Shown: one piece after another, positions 59,159 through 64,000 of the stretch | Numbering within the stretch: position 1 is the first letter of the stretch | Layout: each line of letters starts with the position of its first letter | The notes under the pieces: generated by a model | The model's input: the letters and a program-made list of their open reading frames with translations, nothing else | Told to the model about the DNA's origin: nothing | Databases searched by the model: none | Assembly: GCF_000721105.1 (NCBI RefSeq) | Contig: NZ_JOEV01000006.1 | Coordinates: 62,001 to 126,000, forward strand | Reading direction: 5' to 3' | Source of the DNA: Streptomyces cellulosae | GTDB lineage: Bacteria > Actinomycetota > Actinomycetes > Streptomycetales > Streptomycetaceae | Length of the DNA stretch: 64,000 nucleotides | Position numbers and translations under genes: made by a program

Positions 59159-59920
59159 TCAGCCCAGTTCCTTCGGCGGCGTCCGCTCGCTGTCCACCTG
59201 CTCCACCCGCTCCAGCTCGCCCCACACCACATACCGGTAGCGGGACGTGAAGACCGGTGTGCAGGTCGTCAGGGTGATGTACTTGCCGGCCTTCTTCTTC
59301 CCCGACTCCTCGGGGATGGACGACAGGACCTTGACGTTGTACTTCGAGGTCTCCGGGAGGACCGCGTAGACCTTGTACACGTACCACTTGTCCTTCGTCT
59401 CGAAGACGATCGGGTCGCCCTTCCTGACCTTGTCGATGTTGTGGAACTTCGCGCCGTGGCCGTCGCGGTGCGCGGCCAGGGTGAAGTTGCCGTTCTTGCC
59501 CGACATGGGGAGGGTCGCCTTGGCCGGGTCGGTGTAATAGCCGGCGACACCGTCGTTGAGGACCTTCGACGAGGTGCCCTTCTCGACCAGGACCTCACCG
59601 TTCTTCATGGTGGGCACGTGCAGGAAGCCGATGCCTTCCCTGGTGTCCAGCGCACCGGGTCCGGTGTCCTGCTGGGCCGCCCAGTGGTCGCGCACCTTGT
59701 CGCCTTGCTGGTCCGCCTTGTGGTCGGCGACGACGTTCGTCCACCACAGGGAGTAGACGACGAACAGGCCCAGCACCAGGCCCGCCGTGATGAGGAGTTC
59801 CCCGAAGGCGCTGACCGCCATGGCGATACGGCCGGTGCCGCGGCGGCGAGCCCCAGGCGGCGCCAAGGCACCCGTGTGCTCGTCGTGCTCGGTGTCGTCG
59901 GTGGTCGCTGCCACGTTCAT
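59159..59920 (-). CDS. Class E sortase (first of three)
   Basis: A 253-residue membrane transpeptidase. A cytoplasmic N-terminus and one membrane helix (about 38-60, ending WWTNV) precede a sortase domain. The catalytic His lies in TLAAHRDGHG, Cys220 in TLTTCTP and the Arg in SRYRYVVWG. Class E sortases of actinobacteria recognise LAXTG-type signals. ATG at 59920. The next sortase lies just upstream in the same direction, six bases away. No substrate with an obvious sorting signal is in the window. Confidence 0.93.
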   Translation of the reverse strand: MNVAATTDDTEHDEHTGALAPPGARRRGTGRIAMAVSAFGELLITAGLVLGLFVVYSLWWTNVVADHKADQQGDKVRDHWAAQQDTGPGALDTREGIGFLHVPTMKNGEVLVEKGTSSKVLNDGVAGYYTDPAKATLPMSGKNGNFTLAAHRDGHGAKFHNIDKVRKGDPIVFETKDKWYVYKVYAVLPETSKYNVKVLSSIPEESGKKKAGKYITLTTCTPVFTSRYRYVVWGELERVEQVDSERTPPKELG

Positions 59921-59926
59921 CTGCCC

Positions 59927-61042
59927 TTACTGGACGAGCGCATCCGGCTTCCCCTTGCTGCGCGGCCGTTCCTCGACCATCTTGCCCCAGACGATCAACC
60001 GGTACTTGCTGGTGAACTCCGGCGTGCACGTGGTGAGCGTGATGTAGCGGCCGGGGCCGGTGAAGCCGGACCCCTTGGGGACGGGGTCGATGACGCTGGT
60101 GTTGCTCGGGGACGTCACCGGCAGCACCGACGCCATCTTGTAGACGTAGTACTTGTCCTGCGTCTCCACGACGATCGGGTCACCCACCGTGAGCCGGTTG
60201 ATGTACCGGAACGGCTCGCCGTGCGTGTTCCGGTGCCCCGCGAGCGCGAAGTTGCCGGTCTTCGCGTCGGGCATCGCCGTCTTCAGCGCGCCCTCGCCGT
60301 AATGGCCGACCATGCCCCGGTCCAGCACCTTCTTGTTGCTGACGCCCTCGGCGATCGGCACGACCACGTCGAGCTTGGGGATGTGCAGGATGGCGAACCC
60401 CTGCCCCGGCGCGAACGTGCCCGGATTGCGCTTGCCGTTCGCCCAGTCGTCCTGGAGGCTGCTCGTCTCCTTGTCCGCCTGCGCATGCGCCCGTACGTTC
60501 GTCCACCACAGCTGGTAGCTGACGAAGAGCAGCATCAGCACACCGGTGGTGATGAACACCTCACCGATCGCCCGGCTGGCGAGGACGGCCGGGCTCGCCT
60601 TGCGGGACCGCGCCTGCCGGCGTGCCTCGACCCGGGAGAGCGGTCTGCCCTCCTCGGACGCCTGCGTCGACTCGGGCTCCGGCGCCCCGCCGCCGTGACG
60701 CCCGTGACGCCCGTGGTGGCCCTTGGCGGCCTTTCTGCGGGCCGCACGCCCACCTTCTGGGGCTCCAGTGGTGGAAGGTGCGGATGAGGTCGCAGAAGCG
60801 GACAGGGACTCGCCACGGGCCATGCGTTCCGGTGGCTCGGGGATCCGCAGCGCGACCGTCTCGTCGTCGATGGGCGGTTCGTACGACGCCTCGCCGTACG
60901 CCTGTCCGCCGACCGACTGCCCACCGTACGGCTCCTCATACGGCGCACCACCGGCGTATGAGTCCGCGAAAGCGCCAGGAGCCCCGTACGGCTGCTCCTC
61001 GTACGAGGCACCGGACTCGCGCTCGGGGCGCAGCGCGGTCAC
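59927..61042 (-). CDS. Class E sortase with long N-terminal extension
   Basis: 371 residues. The first roughly 155 are a Tyr/Gly/Glu/Pro- then His/Arg-rich cytoplasmic extension (GASYEEQPYGAPGAFADSYA, HHGRHGRHGGG). The membrane helix (about 168-188) and sortase domain follow, with His in ALAGHRNTHG, Cys339 in TLTTCTP and Arg in SKYRLIVWG. GTG at 61042 overlaps the stop of the amidotransferase (GTGA). The extension is unusual and may bind cytoplasmic partners. Confidence 0.9.
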   Translation of the reverse strand: MTALRPERESGASYEEQPYGAPGAFADSYAGGAPYEEPYGGQSVGGQAYGEASYEPPIDDETVALRIPEPPERMARGESLSASATSSAPSTTGAPEGGRAARRKAAKGHHGRHGRHGGGAPEPESTQASEEGRPLSRVEARRQARSRKASPAVLASRAIGEVFITTGVLMLLFVSYQLWWTNVRAHAQADKETSSLQDDWANGKRNPGTFAPGQGFAILHIPKLDVVVPIAEGVSNKKVLDRGMVGHYGEGALKTAMPDAKTGNFALAGHRNTHGEPFRYINRLTVGDPIVVETQDKYYVYKMASVLPVTSPSNTSVIDPVPKGSGFTGPGRYITLTTCTPEFTSKYRLIVWGKMVEERPRSKGKPDALVQ

Positions 61043-61677
61043 GCCGTGGCCCTGCCCACCACCGGGGCGAGCCCCGCCGACCTCGCCACCGCGCCCTGGT
61101 CGCCGCACGCCACCAGCCAGTTGGCCAGCATCCGGTGGCCGTGCTCGGTCAGCACCGATTCGGGGTGGAACTGCACGCCCTCGACGGGCAGCTCACGGTG
61201 GCGCAGGCCCATCACGATGCCGTCATGCGTGCGGGCGGTGACCTCCAGCTCGGCCGGGACGGTCGCGGGCTCGGCGGCCAGCGAGTGGTACCGGGTCGCC
61301 GTGAAGGGGCTGGGCAGGCCGGCGAAGACACCCTGGCCCCCGTGCTCGACCAGCGAGGTCTTGCCGTGCAGCAGCTCGGGCGCACGGTCCACCACACCGC
61401 CGTACGCCACCTGCATCGACTGCATGCCGAGGCACACGCCGAAGACGGGGACGCCGGTGCCGGCGCAGTGGCGCACCATCTCGACGCAGACGCCGGCCTC
61501 CTCGGGAGTGCCGGGGCCCGGGGACAGCAGGACGCCGTCGAAGCCGTCCTGAGCGTGCGCCGTCGACACCTCGTCGTTGCGCAGGACCTCGCACTCGGCG
61601 CCGAGCTGGTAGAGGTACTGGACCAGGTTGAAGACGAAGCTGTCGTAATTGTCGACGACGAGAATCCGCGCAGTCAC
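61039..61677 (-). CDS. trpG: Glutamine amidotransferase, anthranilate/aminodeoxychorismate synthase component II
   Basis: A 212-residue class I glutamine amidotransferase that supplies ammonia to an anthranilate or aminodeoxychorismate synthase. Evidence is VVDNYDSFVFNLVQYL, LLSPGPGTPEEAG, nucleophile Cys in FGVCLGMQ, and His-Glu in GVQFHPESVLTEHG. GTG at 61677 overlaps the small upstream gene (GTGA). The same gene sits between pknB and crgA in mycobacteria. TrpG or PabA function cannot be decided here; no component I lies nearby. Confidence 0.9.
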   Translation of the reverse strand: MTARILVVDNYDSFVFNLVQYLYQLGAECEVLRNDEVSTAHAQDGFDGVLLSPGPGTPEEAGVCVEMVRHCAGTGVPVFGVCLGMQSMQVAYGGVVDRAPELLHGKTSLVEHGGQGVFAGLPSPFTATRYHSLAAEPATVPAELEVTARTHDGIVMGLRHRELPVEGVQFHPESVLTEHGHRMLANWLVACGDQGAVARSAGLAPVVGRATA

Positions 61678-61835
61678 TGGTTGTCCACCGTCACATCGTT
61701 GAAGGGAAGCAGCGGTTCGGCCCACGGGAAGACGTACTGGAACAGGACGTAGACCACGGCTGCGACCAACACGAGCGAGATGAGTGCCTTCACCCATGCG
61801 TTCCCCGGCAGATGCCGCCAGATAAAGCTGTACAT
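61674..61835 (-). CDS. Small single-helix membrane protein
   Basis: 53 residues starting MYSFIWRHLPGNAWVKAL, with one hydrophobic helix (ISLVLVAAVVYVLFQYVF) and an acidic end. ATG at 61835 after GGAAGGGAC. It is coupled to the amidotransferase by GTGA overlap and lies among sortase genes. Conserved at this place in streptomycetes by recollection; function unknown. Confidence 0.75.
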   Translation of the reverse strand: MYSFIWRHLPGNAWVKALISLVLVAAVVYVLFQYVFPWAEPLLPFNDVTVDNQ

Positions 61836-61887
61836 GCCGTCCCTTCCGTCCCGCCACGGCACCAGACTCACGCCGTACCGCACCAGA

Positions 61888-62592
61888 CTAACGGCGCAGA
61901 GCCTGTGGTTTCCCGGCCTCCACGGGCTGTGTGGAGTCCAGATGCGCCCAGACGATCAGCCGATGGCTGTGCCCCCACTCCGGATCACACGTGGTCAGTG
62001 TGAGGTAGCGGCCCGGACGCGTATACCCCGACTTACGTGGCACAGGGTCGATCACCTCGATGTCCGAGGGCACGGTTTTGTAAGGGCCTTTGTCGATCCG
62101 GTACGTGAACCAGGTCGTGCCGTCCGTCAGCACCACAGCGTCCCCCTCGCGCAGCCGGGGAAAGTCCTTGAAGGGATCTCCGTACGTACGCCGGTGACCG
62201 GCGACCGCGAAATTGCCCTTCTGCCCGAGGCGCGCGGTGTTCGCGTAGTGACCGAGGCCCTTCTTCAGCGTGTCGGTGGCGGTGTTCTCCAGGACGGGCT
62301 TGTTCCACGTGAAACCAAGCCTCGGGATGTACATGATCGCGAAGGGCTTCCCGCTCTTGTACGGCGTCGGCGGTGCCGCCTGCGCCGGAGCTTCGGAAGC
62401 GCCCGTCACGCCTGACTCGGTCGCGGGCCGCACGGTTCCCTGGGACCACTGTTCCTGGAGCTGGTCGATCTGGTCGTCCATGACATGGTCGGCCTTCACG
62501 CCGGTCCAGAACAGCACATAGACGACGAACAGCACGATCAGGGCACCGACGGTGATGCAGAGTTCGCTGAGTGTCCTGACGATCAACCGCAC
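61888..62592 (-). CDS. Class E sortase (third of three)
   Basis: About 234 residues. One membrane helix near the N-terminus (about 10-30, ending FWTGV), an Ala/Pro/Thr-rich spacer, and a sortase domain with His in AVAGHRRTYG, Cys (about 202) in TLTTCDP and Arg in SHRLIVWAH. GTG at 62592 or TTG at 62598; a G6 run supplies the ribosome site. A parS-like site lies inside the coding region. Confidence 0.9.
   Translation of the reverse strand: MRLIVRTLSELCITVGALIVLFVVYVLFWTGVKADHVMDDQIDQLQEQWSQGTVRPATESGVTGASEAPAQAAPPTPYKSGKPFAIMYIPRLGFTWNKPVLENTATDTLKKGLGHYANTARLGQKGNFAVAGHRRTYGDPFKDFPRLREGDAVVLTDGTTWFTYRIDKGPYKTVPSDIEVIDPVPRKSGYTRPGRYLTLTTCDPEWGHSHRLIVWAHLDSTQPVEAGKPQALRR
62302..62315. promoter_or_regulatory. 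Second parS-like site, inside the sortase gene
   Basis: GTTCCACGTGAAAC differs from the parS consensus GTTTCACGTGAAAC at one base. One-mismatch sites are typical of Streptomyces parS sets near oriC. Confidence 0.65.
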
Positions 62593-62613
62593 CGACAAAG
62601 GACCCCCCGGCGG

Positions 62614-63393
62614 CTACTCCACAGGCTTCGCGTACTGCAGATCCACTGTGCCCGAGTAGCCGGGAAGAGTCACCCGTCCGTCCTCCTCGACTTTCCAGCC
62701 GAGCCCGTAGACGTTGACGTACACCATGTAGTTCTGGATCGCCGGGGACGCGGTGAGCGCCTTCTGCAGCTTCTCCGGGTCACCGACCGCTGTGATCTTG
62801 TACGGGGGTGAGTAGACCCGGCCCTGGAGGATCAGGGTGTTGCCCACGCATCGCACGGCGCTGGTGGAGATCAGCCGCTGGTCCATCACCTTGATGCCCT
62901 GGGCGCCGCCCTGCCACAGGGCGTTCACCACCGCCTGGAGGTCCTGCTGGTGGATGACCAGGTAGTCGGGCTGCGGCTCGGGATAGCCGGGAAGCTTGGC
63001 GGTGGCGTTCGGCGGGGCGTCGTTGAGGGTGACCGAGATCGCCTTCCCCCTGAGCTTCTGCGTGCCCGCGTTCTTCTCCAGGGCCGCCAGCTTGGCGTCC
63101 TCGGCCTTGGTGCTGCCGTCGTCCCGCTCGGCGAGCGACTCGATGTCGTGGCGCACCCTCGCATTGGACTCGTCCAGCTCGCCGTTCTTGCGGCTGCGCT
63201 CCTGGATGAGGTCCGACAGCTTCAGAAGGGACGTGTCTGTGCGGATATTGGTGCCCTTGGCCGTATTGAAACTGGTGACGAACAGGAGCCCCGCCAGAGC
63301 GAAGACGCCCACCGTGAGCACCCGCACCGGCCGCAAACCTCGTCGGCGGGCAGGACTGGATCCGGTCCCGGGGGAGTCGGCAGAATTGCTCAA
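62614..63393 (-). CDS. DUF881 family membrane-anchored protein
   Basis: A 259-residue protein with one membrane helix (VRVLTVGVFALAGLLFVTSF), a coiled-coil-like segment (SDLIQERSRKNGELDESNAR) and the DUF881 domain (ISVTLNDAP, DYLVIHQQDLQAVVNALWQG, SAVRCVGNTL). DUF881 proteins accompany division genes in actinobacteria and are structurally related to Bacillus YlxW; function uncertain. TTG start at 63393 with GGAG about 12 bases upstream. Divergent from crgA. Confidence 0.88.
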   Translation of the reverse strand: MSNSADSPGTGSSPARRRGLRPVRVLTVGVFALAGLLFVTSFNTAKGTNIRTDTSLLKLSDLIQERSRKNGELDESNARVRHDIESLAERDDGSTKAEDAKLAALEKNAGTQKLRGKAISVTLNDAPPNATAKLPGYPEPQPDYLVIHQQDLQAVVNALWQGGAQGIKVMDQRLISTSAVRCVGNTLILQGRVYSPPYKITAVGDPEKLQKALTASPAIQNYMVYVNVYGLGWKVEEDGRVTLPGYSGTVDLQYAKPVE

Positions 63394-63535
63394 CGTACCC
63401 TTATCTCCTTCAGCACCGCGGAAGCACTACGCTAACGGACGCCCGGGGGAGCGCTAAGGGTCCCCTTGTACGCTGCCTCCGAGCCAGCCCACGTTCCCTG
63501 CGCGGCCACGCAGCGCATCGACAGGAGAGACCCTC

Positions 63536-63790
63536 GTGCCGAAGTCACGTATCCGCAAGAAGGCCGACTACACGCCGCCGCCGGCGAAGCAGGCGACCGC
63601 CATCAAGCTGACCAACCGGGCCTGGGTCGCACCGGTGATGCTGGCCATGTTCCTCATCGGTCTGGCCTGGATCGTCGTCTTCTATGTGACCGACGGTTCG
63701 CTGCCCATCGACCAGCTGGGCAACTGGAACATCGTGGTGGGCTTCGGCTTCATCGCCGCCGGATTCGGTGTCTCGACGCAGTGGAAGTAG
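63536..63790 (+). CDS. crgA: Cell division protein CrgA
   Basis: An 84-residue inner-membrane protein that helps time or recruit the divisome (an inhibitor of septation in Streptomyces). The basic N-terminus ([15 protein letters not shown]) and two membrane helices ([36 protein letters not shown]) match CrgA in full. GTG at 63536 after CAGGAGAG. Confidence 0.95.
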   Translation: MPKSRIRKKADYTPPPAKQATAIKLTNRAWVAPVMLAMFLIGLAWIVVFYVTDGSLPIDQLGNWNIVVGFGFIAAGFGVSTQWK

Positions 63791-63837
63791 CAGCCACGGG
63801 CAGCTGAAGACAGCTTTGCCCAGGGCTATCCACTGAG

Positions 63838-63892
63838 TTATCCACAGCCCCTGTCCACACGGTGGGGAAAAGAAAAGACGATCTGTGGATAA
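63838..63892. promoter_or_regulatory. Cluster of three DnaA boxes downstream of crgA
   Basis: TTATCCACA (63838-63846, plus), CTGTCCACA (63851-63859, plus) and TGTGGATAA (63884-63892, TTATCCACA on minus). Three boxes within 55 bases in a gene-free, AT-richer stretch. A weaker CTATCCACT precedes at about 63826. Confidence 0.7.
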
Positions 63893-64000
63893 CTCCTTGG
63901 GCGTTGACGCCGGTGTGACTGACTGACTGGCAATCGAAAGCCTGTTCGCTCCCTGGCCTGACCTGCGGAAATGCCGGTCAGAGACAGGGGGCGCAGCTGC

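Overview
The window is high-GC actinobacterial DNA whose gene content and order match the oriC-proximal core of a Streptomyces chromosome. Shared landmarks are dacA, the two bkd clusters, bpa, the paa genes, and an fhaA-fhaB-pstP-rodA-pbpA-pknB block followed by three sortases and crgA. Two sequences matching the Streptomyces parS consensus and several DnaA-box-like 9-mers fit a position close to the replication origin. The species attribution is inference from recalled synteny; nothing was searched.

Layout. 1-1784: the 3' end of a D-Ala-D-Ala carboxypeptidase and a BRO-N protein. 1913-5553: first branched-chain keto-acid dehydrogenase (BCDH) operon, reading leftward. 6278-9936: two divergent PknB-type kinases, one broken by a one-base homopolymer shift. 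10010-18247: proteasome activator Bpa, a lipoprotein, a quinone reductase, an ABC exporter, a K+ channel, MoeA and a MobA-like protein. 18302-22619: second BCDH operon with a divergent Lrp/AsnC regulator. 22621-33466: phenylacetate catabolism (TetR regulator, paaH-type dehydrogenase, paaN, paaABCDE), with an rRNA-methylase/HTTM/DUF5819 operon inside it. 33633-39353: acyl-CoA dehydrogenase, rhodanese, J-domain-like and DUF2252 proteins, a small membrane protein and a secreted protein.

39.5-50.3 kb is an accessory island next to tRNA-Leu(CAG). It holds three fragments of one transposase-like gene, a broken dprA-like gene, a leftward cassette with GIY-YIG and PD-(D/E)XK nucleases plus two unknown proteins, an IS1380-type remnant that truncates a zinc-ribbon gene, and a 925-residue protein fusing ADP-ribosylglycohydrolase, dual-specificity-phosphatase and degenerate ADP-ribosylglycohydrolase domains. 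An approximately 460-bp direct repeat brackets 41.5-50.3 kb, and its right copy stops exactly at the tRNA 3' end.

50.9-63.8 kb is the conserved growth and division block: FHA proteins, PP2C phosphatase, RodA/FtsW, PBP, four-PASTA kinase PknB, three class E sortases, an amidotransferase, a DUF881 protein and CrgA.

The main regulatory observations are three copies of an ACCGA-N4-TCGGT operator (paaH/paaN, paaA and the second bkd promoter), a KstR-type palindrome before the acyl-CoA dehydrogenase, an 8-bp-arm inverted repeat before the Lrp gene, and inverted repeats before the first bkd operon and the island fusion gene.
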